From the NCBI GenBank assembly GCA_916613615.1, contig OU744721.1, positions 53,764,747 to 53,828,746 of the forward strand: a stretch of DNA of 64,000 bases, read 5' to 3'. This document shows positions 13,101 to 25,900 of this stretch, in pieces. Made by a program: the position numbers and the translations under genes. This DNA comes from Steromphala cineraria (taxonomy: Eukaryota; Mollusca; Gastropoda; Trochida; Trochidae). Every line of letters starts with the position of its first letter. Within the stretch, counting starts at the first letter, position 1. The notes under the pieces were generated by a model. It had not been told where the DNA came from. It searched no databases and saw nothing but the letters and a program-made list of their open reading frames with translations.

Positions 13101-14277
13101 AGGATAACCAGAAAGTGAAATTGCCCCGTAATGTTATACTTCCATACGAGCAACCATGCCTTGAGAGAATTCTGAATACATGATATTTTACTGACAACTG
13201 GACATCGTGCCTTCAAAAACATTTAGGTAATACTTGCACTTAAAGAAACAGTGCTATCGCCTGAGGTTGGATCCGCCTTGTTTTTAGACTGGGAAGAGGT
13301 GTTGGTTTGCATTAATAACAGATTATAATTACTTTATTTTCAACTAAATAGTATAAAATGGTATTATAGATAGAATATAAAAAATACAAGTTATTGTAAC
13401 TGTAATAGCTTTGACCTCTGTGTTTTAACCTTAAATGAATGTTCGCTATTCTTTAACCAATCTGTAACATTTTAAACCTGGTTGTAAGTAACTTATTAGA
13501 GTCGTTTTGATATTGCATAGATATTTAAACGGGAGTCTCCCTTCGAATTTTGTTAACAGAAACTACCATGATAAAACCTCCCCTTTAACGTCAAGTTCCC
13601 ATATTCAGCGAAGTAAGGGTTTGTACTGCTTACTGCTTATGTTGAACGGATTTGTCGCTTCCACATTATCTTTGACTACTCAAATACACAAATAATATAT
13701 GTATATAGTTTCATCCTAACTGTCAACATACATGCTAACAACGATTGAACATAATACACCATATCGGATAAGATGACACATCTGTCAAATGTGATATAAG
13801 CTCATTCAATGCACCAATTGGATGCTAACTCATATAATGGTGTGTCTATGACTGTACAATTTTTACGAAATTTAAGCTGCAACACTAAATATGAACCAAA
13901 ATAATACATTTTGTCAGGAAAAGCCATGATATTATTCTAGTCAGGTGTGTACAGCAAACGTACATCAGAAATGTAAAATGCAGATCACATGTATATAAAA
14001 CCTCACTGATATATACACGCAAATACTACGATGAGAAAGGTAATATTGTAGATTTGAGAATATAGAACAACATACATATCAACAACAAATATACCACAAA
14101 TTCAATATTAAATGAACTACATTTTAACTAAATGTCAAATTCTTAACCTTTCACTAGAATATAACACTCACACACTGATATAAAAAACATCATATATTCC
14201 TAATAGCACTGATAAGCAATTAAAAAATATATTTTGGTACACAGGTAAGCAGCAAACATTGACAAATATATCAAAGG
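7137..14277. other. Intron or upstream DNA of the bHLH gene
   Basis: About 7 kb without a supportable coding exon. It should contain intron of the minus-strand bHLH gene if its first exon lies further right. A short hairpin (CTTTTTAAAGGA pairing with TCCTTAAAAAG) lies near 9150-9195. Between 10320 and 11160 the plus strand is strongly A/C-rich and the minus strand T/G-rich, which creates hydrophobic-looking minus frames (for example 10845-11153) that I take to be compositional. A faint diverged duplication with a spacing of about 90 bp is visible around 12590-12730. Confidence 0.45.
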
Positions 14278-14490
14278 AATGAAACGAAACCTACAAATCT
14301 AATTAGAAGGTAAATGAGAAATAACGCTATCTATAGCCTATGCTTGTAAACATAGAATTCGTAGCAGAAGAAAACTTTTAAAAACATAATTTATTAATGA
14401 AACGAAATATATTAGTAACGCTAATTAGTAGGTAAATGAGAAATAACGCTACCTGGAGCCTGTAATTGTTGACAGTACACAGGTAGATAA
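14278..14490. repeat. Two-copy tandem duplication, ~118-bp unit
   Basis: ATGAAACGAAA followed by a TAATTAG-AGGTAAATGAG and AAATAACGCTA block occurs at about 14279-14340 and again at about 14397-14455. The second copy is partial and runs into an E-box-rich stretch with CACCTG at 14514 and about 14540. Confidence 0.65.
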
Positions 14491-17400
14491 TATGAGGTAG
14501 AGCAAGCCTTTCTCACCTGTATTTTCCCACAGGTACTCACTCCCTGCACACCTGAGCGTTTGTCCGCCTTTCCCAGACACAGTTCTCAACCTATACTGGT
14601 CTCGAAGCTCTACAGAATCGATTTGTTCGTAATGTCACATTTGTAAAACTAAACTGCGTCTAACATGTCTCTTTTCTGAATGAAATTCGAATGCTTCTTG
14701 ATTAGATTTAAGGTGTGAAAGCTTTGTCAGGTGTGTATATTTCTGAAGAAAATGTTACCAATCAACTTTATCTATTTCTTAAATTTTCTCTCTGACAGCT
14801 ATTGAATGTTTTATGTCTATATACATGTACATACATGTACATGTATGCCATAATGCAAAATTGAAAGAAAAAAAAATCGAAATTTTAGTTCAGATTTATA
14901 TGAAATAACTTTTGACGTTAATTCTCAATTTTCCAATTGCTTTGTGAGGTTGTGTACTATTGTTCTGTCAGTTTGTTCATGAATATATTTTGTTAAGAAA
15001 GACCCATAAAAAAAACGTTTGATCATATTAAACAGTTATAACAGGAAACAAGAAAATCTTAATCGAAATAATTTAAATCACATTTAGTTTCAATGGTATC
15101 TATCAACTAAAATATCTATTTTTAGATTCTATTAATCGTTTTATCAATTTTATAATTGATAAGCTTTTTCCGTTTTGAAGCTTGTCTATCTAATTGCGTT
15201 TAAAAACTTTTGTCGATTTTATTGATTACATGCTTAAATGTTCTGTGAATGAGCGCCGTAAAGTTGACCTGCTTTTCTCCTAATCTTTATTGAGTAGTCG
15301 ATAGAGAATTATCCTTTACTTTAAAGCAGTATTAGTCGTTAGTGTAACCTTAATTAACATTACCGAGAATGTAAATGGAAACTGCAGTACAAAATTGAAC
15401 TTTTTACCGAAAAAAGCAAACATATCCTGGTTCATATTTTCAATAAGATGCACTAGAACAAAACAACAAGTAATGGTGACGTCATAATGATTGGCGTTAC
15501 AGATCGTCTATGACGTTGCGTTCCTGATAGTGGGTACTTTGCTTGGAAGATTTTGATCACTCTCATGAATTTTCGAATTTAGACCAATGAATACACGAGA
15601 GCTCTTACATCTTTAATAGATTATTCATAGAAACTGACATTTCATCATCTAGTAAACTATTTCTCAGATGATATTTACACAAACTGTAGTTCGATTTATC
15701 TCCTGTATGTTAGCAACTTCATAAATATCAGAGAAGATAACCTTTGATAACCAAGCGTGCATAAAAAATGCTTCACATTGAATTTCTTTGGCAATACTGT
15801 AGCATCAAATTACAGTCGATACAGTTACTTCATTTAATCTTGTTATCAAGAGTTCTTCTATTCGTCATATTAAATAATATGTGGCATCACACATTACCCC
15901 AGGGGAGACATACAACAGACAAATGTAAATCTCATTACACAATCAATGTTTTTGACAGGATAACGAAACTGCATTCCATACTCTTCAATAATCCCATCCA
16001 AAAAATTTCCCCAATAATTCAAATTTGAAAAATGAGTGAAATATAATCGCTTTCCAAAAATAAAAGGATAATGAGGTTGATTTTTATTCAGTGAGTAATG
16101 ACCATGGAAAACAAAGTAGATATTTCAAACAGCTCCGAATAATTGGGTACAAAAACATCAATTTCGCCCTCTGACTTCACTTAGTACAAAAACAACTGAC
16201 GTGTTGTCAATTACACTTTTTGTAAAAGCTGACTCGAGGTCACCTAAACGTCAGAGCAGGTTAGTACTACGACCTAGATGAACTAAAATTCGGATACTGT
16301 ATCGGATTTACGTTCTAAATGAAGTCAATTCGGATACTTAATCGGTGTTATCATTACTTTGACGTGAAGAACAGAAAACACATCAGTGAACCATATGCAT
16401 GATGGCTGACATTCGCAGAACTGAAGATTCTATTACATTGCAATGTGCGTGCTACATAAACAGATTATGCGGTAACAACTCATAACGATAATCAAGATAA
16501 CCAATTACAGACACACGACTAAATAAGATAAATATTCCTATATATTTGCCTAAATCTTGCGTCACAGTAAACAAATATCTTAATCTATAGAAAGTTCATC
16601 ATTATGCAAGCTTTACACCCGTGGCTAAAAATATATCTTGTTGAAAATCGTGATATATGTTCTTAAAGTCTCTAAAGAATTTTTTAGGGCTTTATTGGCT
16701 TAAATACGTTTGGAAACAGAACGCCATATAGCCGGGCTCAATTTCATCATTAACTAGGTCAAGTAATTCAAGGATCTGTTCAACGTCACCGCAAAGTTTG
16801 CAAACATTCATTATCGAAGCACAATCTCGTCTTCTGCGGAGTTGAAATTACATGCTAAACAAACGAGGAAAACCGTAAAGCCGAGTCGGCGCTAGAGACC
16901 TTTTTGCATGTTTCGCACGAGAATATCGAAGTGAAATATACGCTTAGTGTGCAATATACATCATGTAAACAACGTTTGTCACGTTTATCACGTATTTTCC
17001 CAACCCATGTATATATCAATGGTTACTGATAGACAATACGTTATCGATTGAAAAAGCATGATGGACTAACCGTAATCGTTTTACATTTACTGCTGTTATG
17101 AGTTTCTGATGATAGTATAAAAGAAAATATTCTATATTATTAACTAACAAGATAACATTGATAATTCATAAAAGATTAAGGCTACTGGAGTAACAAAATA
17201 TCATGTATGACATTGATCAATATTTCTTGGCGTAATGAATTGCATTTATGCATTTCGTATTATCTAATCCCTGTTCATGTCAATCAAGATCACAATCAAA
17301 ACACCAAATACGTTTCACGGATTAACAACTTCATATAAGGGTTCATGGTTTGTATGTAATTGTAATGTATACTGCACAGCTGTTTGTGACATATATACCT

Positions 17401-17690
17401 TGTCAATATCACAGGTACAAGAGATATATATAATGACAGCTGACAAACTTATATACCGGTGTTGTCTACCTGTGGAAAGCTCTTTCTGTGTGTCCCGGTG
17501 TAAAACAAACAAGTGCTCAAGCTGCGATGTACAACAAACAACAGCTTCAGAACAGGCGACGCTCAAGGCGCACGTGTATTTAATGACATCGCTTCGTATT
17601 TGCATGATGCAGATGTTGTCATGTTAGAGTGCAGGTGACCGAATATCCCAAAGCAAATGTTGGCCTATAATTTGATAAAATGAATATCTC
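14491..17690. other. Unassigned AT-rich DNA
   Basis: No supported gene. A perfect CRE-type octamer TGACGTCA lies at 15477-15484, and a short palindrome TTATCAATT/AATTGATAA at 15141-15162. Overlapping frames on both strands near 17277-17627 have no domain and are probably chance. Confidence 0.45.
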
Positions 17691-17699
17691 AAAGTAAGT

Positions 17700-18210
17700 T
17701 TATATAAGTGTCAATGTCATATATTTACAATAAACAAGCGTAGCTAAACGAATATCATAGTGATAAAACTGGGCTTGAAGTAACAAAATGAAGTAATGGA
17801 TGAGTTGTTTAAGTTTATCTCGTTGTCAATGTCATGTGCTTATAATAAACATGCGCAGATGAACGCATATATGAAAGAACATAGGGATGAAACTCGACTT
17901 GAAGTAACAAATTAAATATTTTAAGTGATCGTGAAGTTGTTAAGTTTATCCCAGTGTCAATGTCATATGTCACAGTAAACATGCGCAGATGAACGAATAT
18001 CTGAAAGAACATAGTGATCAAACAGGGCAAATTGAATATTTTAGGTAATCGTAAAGTTGTTAAGTTTATCACAGTGTCAACGTCATATGTCACAGTAAAC
18101 GTGCGCAGATGAACGAATATCTGAAAGAACATAGCGATCAAACAGGGTTTTAGATAATTAATTGAATATTATGATTAAGGGTCATTACTTTTAGCTCAGT
18201 GTCAATGATA
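17700..18210. repeat. Minisatellite, ~115-130 bp unit, about 4.5 copies
   Basis: The block GTGTCAATGTCAT recurs at 17708, about 17822, 17954, 18074 and 18199. It is followed each time by a TAAACATGCGCAGATGAACG-like block and, in the middle copies, GAATATCTGAAAGAACATAG. The two copies at about 17940-18140 are the most alike, so the array expanded most recently there. A repetitive 108-codon minus-strand frame at 17815-18141 is a by-product of the repeat and is not listed as a gene. Confidence 0.85.
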
Positions 18211-21200
18211 TACTTTGTCTATATACTGAACGTCTGTAGTGGTACATACAGCTAAAGATACATGATCAAGACAACTGATACAAGAAGCATGGGTACAAAC
18301 GCAAGAAATGTCAATTGGTCCTGGGAATCTGAACAGGAGGAATTGTAAAGAGACGGGCTTTCTAGGAAAACGTGACTTCAAGTCTGAGAAATGTGGTACC
18401 GGATTGGCAACGAGTGTCCTCTGAAACAAGAGTAGAGCCACGGCGATTGCTAATGATTAGGCTGGGCTCAGGTTCTGGTGAAATAGGCCACGGAGACATA
18501 TATACTTATGCATGCTGAGCCGTCTTTACAGCATCTATCCACATCCCCTACTTCGCTCTTCAGTGAAATTGACAAGCAATTGACAAGGCTATATTTTTAT
18601 GGCGCTGCTTCAATAAAACGCCTCACGTAAACATGAAATGAAATCAGCATGCGCACGGGCAATGAGGATGCAATGGAGCCACTGGTTACAGTAGATCTGT
18701 AACGGTGTATGCACACAATGAAGTGTCTACTTAGATTAGCAGGTTTATTCGAGAAATGTTGAAGGGAGGGGTTCGCGATTTGAAAAGGGGGTTCACCTTC
18801 GGGGTCGATCCTTTTTACTTTTAAATATTGACAAAATTATGGAGGGGGTGTCAATCCTTTTGACCTACCCCCTGGATATGGCACTTAAGTCGACCCCCTA
18901 CCGTGTGTTTTCATCAACACGACACAGATCTATCTAAATCAAAGCAACTTCGACATTCAGTGAAGCGAACGAGAAACATCACCTTGATATTGAGCTTAAT
19001 GTTCCGTATCTGTGTAATGTTATTGATCCCAACTAACACCATTACCCATTGATGTCGCAACGTTGATATTTTTGTCGTGGTTCAGTAATAACTGTTCGTT
19101 AATTCGTAGCGACAAACTTCAGCTAATATTATAGACGCTAACGTAATTCCAAGCGAAATTAACACTAGGGTTGAAATTAAACTGGTTTATAAACGTCATA
19201 TTTCATAATGCTAGATTCATTCATCTCTTGGCCATAAGGGCTTTTGTTCCATCCATTATCGATTGTCACCTTTTAAGTTGGAGACACCGGATTGAAATGG
19301 TATTAAGAGCGGGATGAAACATCTATATAAACCGAAGACTCAGACAATCATATATAGTAGAAAACAGTATCGATCGAGTAGGCCACGTGGGGGCTTAACC
19401 CAATTGTTGCTGTTGCAAGGGATTTCTGTTATCTATATGCTGATTTGGGGCTAGATTTGCATTTATGTGTTGAGAGTGATGGATTGATATACTCCGTTCT
19501 GCAGACTAAAGCAATTAACAACGTTTCACTTGCAATAGAGCGCTGATGAGAGTGGAAATGTAACATTGTTTTAGGGAGCCAATTATATTAACAGAAATAG
19601 TGATAGTATAGTTAATTGAAATTAAGGCGCCCTTCCCAGATTCGAACCTGATCACATGAACTATACTACATTTTATTGACACACTTGGCTATTGCTCTGT
19701 TATTTGTAGACTACGAACGTAATGCACTAAAAAGTTTCAAATAAGAGTAACTAACATAACAATGCAACCAATTTAATTATATTCTAATCATACAATGGAA
19801 ATGAACTCTATAACATGAACGTATTATGTAATCAAATATTATTGAAATCATTTATGACAAAGAAATTTAATTCCCGCTTAATCATTATCAAGGTTTATTT
19901 ATACATAAATGAATAATGACTTGAGTACTCTTGCAATATGGCTGCATCTATTTAGGTGAATAAATTTAATTCAGTGAGTATACTTCTGAGTTTGTGAATT
20001 TGACGACGATTTGGTATCCAACGAGCGAAAGTAACTTCCATCTCAGAAAATAGTTTTACGCTATGTACCTTTAGTATTCTTACTGTCTAATTGACGTATA
20101 TGATTATAAAAAATATATAAAAAATCGTAATTTATTACTTTCATATTGTGAACCTGAACGTGGTGTTGGTTTGTATCGAGCGAAAGCAACTCCCCGTTTA
20201 AGCAGTGGTTGTACACCTTGCACATTTAGTATTCTCAATGTCCTAAATAGACGTTTATGATTGACCTGCAATCTCCATCAGCTAGAATCATAAATCTCCA
20301 ACGTGTCCTACTGTGATTACATTCGTGTTCCAATTATTTATATATTCATATATTCCATGACCTTTCCATAACTACTGACCACAAGGCACTGTGGGTGTGC
20401 ATAGTCGTTGGCAACAGGCTTGATAATAACTGCTATTAACATCAGGGTAATATAGTAAATATAGTGGTGGTTTCATGTCGAGGAGAATTGACATGAAATA
20501 GACATCGTTATACGCCAAAGAACACCCACTGGTACTATGTATATTGTGAAATATACATGCACTTTGTGGCATTCATTGTTGTAATTACCAAACATCGTTA
20601 CGAGTGCATCTGAATTATTCATATTAGTGCTCTCTCATTTAGGGTTATGTTTTTATGTAAACCAAAACTTGCACGGTCTCAGAATAAAATTGTTGACATT
20701 TAGGTTTGGATATACATAATTTTAACGTCAATTATTTTGTTTCTTTATTTGAGAGCATTATTAATACAAATACGGCTGTGTCAACCATTTGCTATAAATA
20801 AACTTCACAAGTTGCACGTCTCTTAAAAATTGAAATATAATAATATCCTATTATGTCTGCAAAATCGTATGTACTTATTTGCAGAAACAGAAATCCTACA
20901 ATACATATTTCATTGGTCTATAATGAGATCGTACATAAATCCAGGCGGATTTGACAGGTGGCCTTGGCTGAGAAGCTGCAAGCTGTGTGTACCGCCCGCT
21001 ATCTGTCTGTAATATACAAGCAAGAGATAATTGAAGCGCCTCCATAGCCGTGTTGTTCAACTGAAATATACATGCTATGTACAACACCTTCAACGTTTTC
21101 TCGACCAGATTGACGAAAGCGAGTGACGCCAAAAGCAATCATCAACAACATATTCTCCCGCGCCCAAAAGGGATATTCTCTGACCAACGGATCAATTTCG

Positions 21201-21590
21201 ATGTAAACAATACTGGTTCGATTCGGAGTGGCACCGAAAGTGGCTTGAAACACGAATCATTTCGACAAACACGAGGGGGAAATTTTGACAGATAATCAGT
21301 TGAAATCCGGATCGTAAAACAGAGAGAGGCTTTGAAATCGATATCTGATGGAGAAGCCTGGTCAATATCAATGAGTTTGCCCTAGCGTAATCCGACATAC
21401 ACACGAGAAGAATAGCCTTGAAGAACAAGCCAGCCAAGCGCTGGCATCGCCAAAGCTTGACATTTGTGTCTTATACACTGGTCCTTTAGGAATTACTGTC
21501 AAAACCTTAGTTCCACCAACACAAACTCAGTGTCTTAGTCGATACATAAGCCACCTGATACAATTTAGCCGCGATAAGATGGGCTGCGGA
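18211..21590. other. Unassigned DNA with a G-rich patch
   Basis: No supported gene. At 18760-18900 there are repeated runs of four to six G or C with two related blocks (GGGGTCGATCCTTTT and GGTGTCAATCCTTTTGACC), suggestive of a decayed element with no definable ends. A tRNA-like B-box fragment lies at 19638-19648 (listed separately). Open frames around 20896-21437 overlap on both strands and show no domain. Confidence 0.4.
19638..19648 (-). repeat. Isolated pol III B-box-like fragment
   Basis: The minus strand reads GGTTCGAATCT, one base from the consensus B box GGTTCGAATCC, but the surrounding T-arm pairs poorly and no A box or acceptor stem can be drawn. Probably a SINE or tRNA relic rather than a tRNA gene. 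Confidence 0.35.
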
Positions 21591-21599
21591 ATACTGCGT

Positions 21600-22080
21600 G
21601 GGTTGATAGTGAATGGAAATTAGACATGGGTGGGTAGAGGGATGGATTAACATTAGAATTTGATGGAAAGATGGTTGGAGGAATGAATTGATGAATAAAT
21701 GAAGAATGGAAAGGATGATGGATGGTTGGATAGATAAATGAAGATTTTGAGTTTTCTTCTTCGATTGGGTTTTGAGATCTAGAACTTTATGAATGGATGT
21801 TGGATCAGAATTAAAGTCGTATGAATGATTGATTGAATGTTTGAACATTTGAATGTTTTAAAGCTTTGATTGAAAATCTCGTGTTGTGTATGAATGATGG
21901 ATAAAAATGTAATGTATTTATGAACGACTAGATGGATGGATGGAGACTTAATTGAATAAATCGAGACAGTGGTGTTAATAATAATGGATCAAGGCTTATG
22001 GATATGAATTCATGGATGGATGGATGGATGAATAGATTGATGAATCAGTTTGATGGACAGATTGTTGATAGAAAATTATC
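21600..22080. repeat. Degenerate (TGGA/TGAA)n minisatellite
   Basis: The stretch is dominated by GGATGGATGGATGAAT-like tetranucleotide motifs, most regular at about 21640-21735 and 22011-22050, interrupted by substitutions. The minus-strand open frame at 21507-21848 (rich in Ser, His, Pro and Ile) is a translation of this repeat and is not a gene. Confidence 0.75.
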
Positions 22081-23640
22081 AAGAGACGATAAAAGGCGAA
22101 TCAGAAATAATAGTTAAAAGCCAAGGGTCAAAATGTATGGACAAATTGTATTGGTGTGTATGTGATATTGATGGAAGATGAAAATGATATGTAATTGTTT
22201 CTGATAGGAAAGCTTAAATGAAAGAACGACAATCATAGAAAACCTCGGCAAGAAAAAAATGTGAGTTATTAAGATAAAGAAGCGATCCAAAGATAGACAG
22301 ACCGATTTGTTACTGGTCGACACATTTAATCTCAGGTGTATACTTGTATCACAACTGGTAGACATGTACTGAATCAAAGCACTTTTTGTAACCCTGGTGA
22401 AATACATTGTACTTTATACAAAGCAACAGCCTTGAACTTTAACAAGTCATATGCAATTGGACACCTTAAATAATTAATTACTCTGAAAATACATTCTGAT
22501 GGGATATCAAAGTATCATATTTCATAACTAATAATCTAAATAGTACAATACACAAAGGACTTGCTCGGCGCAGCTATAATACCACGTGAGCCGGGCATAT
22601 TTGTCGAGGGCTGATCATAATGAAATAAATATGTTTTAGTGTGATTGAAAGTGTTAATAACAAGTTATTTACAGCTTTCAGCACAAGATCCTCTTTGGGT
22701 GAAGTAATGTGTGGTTTGACGACTTGGAGCCGCATGCGCTGATTTAGCACGCTGGGTTTACATGGTGGAAGGCAAAATGTGACACATTTGACAATTAAAT
22801 GAGACACATGTCGTTGTCAATGAACGCAGCCCATCGAATAAACTCAAACTCGTGAATCTGCACACATAATGCAGTATTCATATAAAAACAGTCCCCAGTG
22901 GAAGGAAAGAAATCACACAAACATGAGAATACGCCTTCAATGAGTATGTCAACAAAACCGCGAAAAAATGTTTTCGATCACGCTTGTGGACTACACACCA
23001 ATTCACCAGACGGATTAATTACAGTTACGGCTAAGAATTCGACTTAATCCACTTCTTGATGTTTTATGTGTTCTTTGCACGATGTATGTTCATTAGCAGA
23101 GAAGGTGCCTATTCAGCAAATATCATGCAGTACAGAGTCGCCGATAACTCTTCTGTCCTGATTTCGTTTCATCGAGTCCAATAACACCGGCATCGTGTCA
23201 ATCAAAAGTCGATATTGACAAGGTGAAATCGCTTCACACATTTACAAGACATGTACGGCATTTGAAAGAATGCCTATTAACATTGAACACGTAGATTGGC
23301 AATTGATAACCATGCATACACAACTGTTGAATTATGCTGAATTATTAATCGCTTAATCTGCAAGTAAAGCAATAAATCGGTATTATCATTTACATTCGAT
23401 TAGCTGTTATGAATGAACCATTTTTGTCAGCGAGGTTTGTCAATCAAAAGCGATTTAGTAAACATGCCAAATCAATCGAAAACGATTCGAAAGTCATCAA
23501 CTTTTAAAGCAATTATTTTTAACACGTGGTAAGACTTTTTTAGGCAGAGAGTCTTTGACTGTCATCTAAGTATATACTCGAGTGATCGCTAGGTGTAAAT
23601 TAATGCATATAATACGCTGTATCTCTTACCTCTTGTTAAC
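22081..23640. other. Unassigned AT-rich DNA
   Basis: No gene, RNA or repeat recognised. Open frames are short and without domains. Confidence 0.45.
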
Positions 23641-23649
23641 CGTTGCAAA

Positions 23650-24310
23650 TATGTATATATCCCTGAACCGCAAGCTCCCTTCCACGACAGTATCCGTGGA
23701 GCGAGTGTTGGAGCTTGGAGAGAGCTTCGTACGGCCTGTCGGTACTAAACTCAGGGCACTGCACTGCAACAAGCGATTCCTCCCTACTCTCATCTCCCGC
23801 TAATAGTTCGCTTTTCGTCGTGTTATTTTAATAAATCGATCACTCCTTCGACAAGCCAATCACTACACTGACTCCTCGTGACGTCAGAGCGACTACGCTG
23901 ACCGCTTCGAGAGCAACCTACGTTTGAGAGAGAGTTATGTCACTGTTCAGTATAGTCCTGTATCACAAACAACAGGTTGCCTCATTCTAAATAATCCAGC
24001 GCTGCCGACCAATCACAACGCTCGCGACGTCACACGCTGGGATTTCGTCTCCCACCCCCGTTCTTCACTGCTCATTCTACACGAGGGAGGGAGAAGATCT
24101 TTTAACTTCATTCATAAGTATAAGACTAGGAAACGGCGGCAAATTATCCACAAACATGTTGGTCGTTTTGACATCAGAACTTGTCTTCGAAATAATGTTC
24201 AGCCCCTTCCCAGTTTGACATCGCGGGCCCACGCTTACCAAAAACAGAACGGATCGATAACGATATAATTTGATGAGAACCCACGCGGCAGGTAAACTCG
24301 TGTCTTCCGA
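23650..24310. promoter_or_regulatory. CpG-rich candidate promoter region
   Basis: Against a CpG-poor, AT-rich background this ~650 bp holds several dozen CpGs. It contains TGACGTCA at 23879-23886, a second GACGTCA near 24018, CCAAT boxes near 23855 and 24005, and a TATATAT run near 23650. Good donor-like sites follow in both directions: CAG|GTAAAC near 24291 on the plus strand and TTTTTG|GTAAGC at 24239/24238 on the minus strand. A minus-strand transcript from here would run toward the bHLH exon 17 kb away, so this could hold its 5' exon. That is conjecture. The overlapping open frames at 23582-23803, 23924-24268 and 24077-24394 have no recognisable domain. Confidence 0.4.
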
Positions 24311-24769
24311 TTGTGATGCCATCGAGATCTGAGCGCAATAAAGACGGGGTATCGGGATACTGGGTGATTTGTACAAGACTTGCCCGGAAACCACCTCGTT
24401 CGTGGAATCGGAAGAAATAAAAATGCCGAGATAAACGACAGAGATGATCTATCGATGTAATATAGACTGACTGTTACACTGTTTCGGCTGATGTAGGATC
24501 ATTGGTTTTTATTTTACAAAAGGGAATCTTTGAAGTGACTTTGTGGCTAGCAGATTAGTTATGAGACAAGCTTTGAGTAACTTTTAGAGAAATATGTAGG
24601 GAAAACGAAGCTCGGATATTTGTATATGTGTGGTTGATTATGTATCGGTTTTCACGAATATCTTTAAAATATAGATGAGAATAACAAATGAATCCAAGGA
24701 ACAAGGAACTATTACTAGATTTGTTGATTGATATTTATATAGCTTGTATGACTGTTAAACAATAGGTTG

Positions 24770-24771
<2 letters not shown>

Positions 24772-24854
<83 letters not shown>
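24772..24854. repeat. (CT)n microsatellite
   Basis: An uninterrupted run of about 41 CT dinucleotides (AG on the other strand). Purity over this length suggests a polymorphic locus. It sits about 460 bp from the CpG-rich region. Confidence 0.98.
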
Positions 24855-24858
<4 letters not shown>

Positions 24859-25570
24859 GTTTTCAGATTAAATGACTATTACAACATTAAGTATAATGAA
24901 TAATATATAAGGAGAGCTCACATAACCATAACGTCAAAATGAGGATAGAGAGAAGAAAATAGATAAAACATTATAAATAAGTTTTAAATCTAATAAATTC
25001 AAAGGAAAAGAAAGGTGGAACCCAGTTTAAATTTGTTATCTATAAATCCATTTGAAATCAAATCCGTTCTGTCTATGTTAATGTAAATCGAAATATATTT
25101 GCAATTGACAAGAGTCAGATGAGGGAAGTGGAGAGTGACAGATATTTACAATGCACAAGTGAGAAGGATGCAGCATCTGGCACAACAGGTGTCACCTGAT
25201 ATTAACACGATAACTGCTATAGACTATCTGTGAGGGGAAATCAGTGACCGGTGACAGATACACAGTCCTCTGTCACTCAATGAAATGTACATCATGATGA
25301 AATATACATCACAGTGAAACGGGAAAAGACCTTGTTAAAGTGATTATAATCTGTGTCACTTATCAGAGAGAATGACGAAAAAGGTCACTTTGCATGTACT
25401 GTTTAAGATTTGTAAACATGTATAACAAATAAAATTGTTACAATGGTTAATTTGGAATGACATCAACAGATTATTCAGAAAACTGTATGCATTTAATTTT
25501 AATGTTATAACAAGTTAGCAAATAAGAAATCGCATATCATAAAACACTATACGCTAAGTTAAACGACATC
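24855..25570. other. Unassigned DNA between microsatellite and tandem repeat
   Basis: No gene. A palindromic pair of E-boxes, CAGGTGTCACCTG, lies at 25186-25198. Confidence 0.45.
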
Positions 25571-25574
25571 ATGC

Positions 25575-25900
25575 AATCATGTAAAAAGATATTACAATGA
25601 TACTGACAACCTCTTATATTATATGCATTTCACGTGATGAAAGGAAATCGACAACACAAGAAATTTACAAAGCAATACGCCTCCCTATATGAAACGATAC
25701 CACCAATCATTCACAGATATATGACAATTGAAATTGAATTGATATTGACAATCTCTAAAATGATACGCATTTCACGTGATGGAAGAAAATTGACAACAAC
25801 TGAATCTCGAGGAGCAATACGTTCTTTATATGCAACCATATCACTACTCATTCAAAAAGATATTACAATGATATCGACAACCCTTAAAAAGATTCGCAGA
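25575..25900. repeat. Tandem repeat, ~142-bp unit, about 2.3 copies
   Basis: Shared blocks recur 142 bp apart: GCATTTCACGTGATG at about 25625 and 25767, GACAACA, GCAATACG, then ATATGNAACNATA with CAATCATTCA or TACTCATTCA. A third partial unit starts with AGATATTACAATGATA near 25858. The plus-strand frame at 25634-25945 is repeat-derived. Confidence 0.75.

Noticed and set aside
17815..18141. 108-codon minus-strand frame with internally repeated peptide
   Set aside because: The peptide repeat is simply the translation of the underlying ~120-bp minisatellite.
19541..19566. CTGATGAGAGTGGAAA resembling a hammerhead core
   Set aside because: Stem II cannot form between CTGATGA and GAAA and no flanking stems I or III were found.
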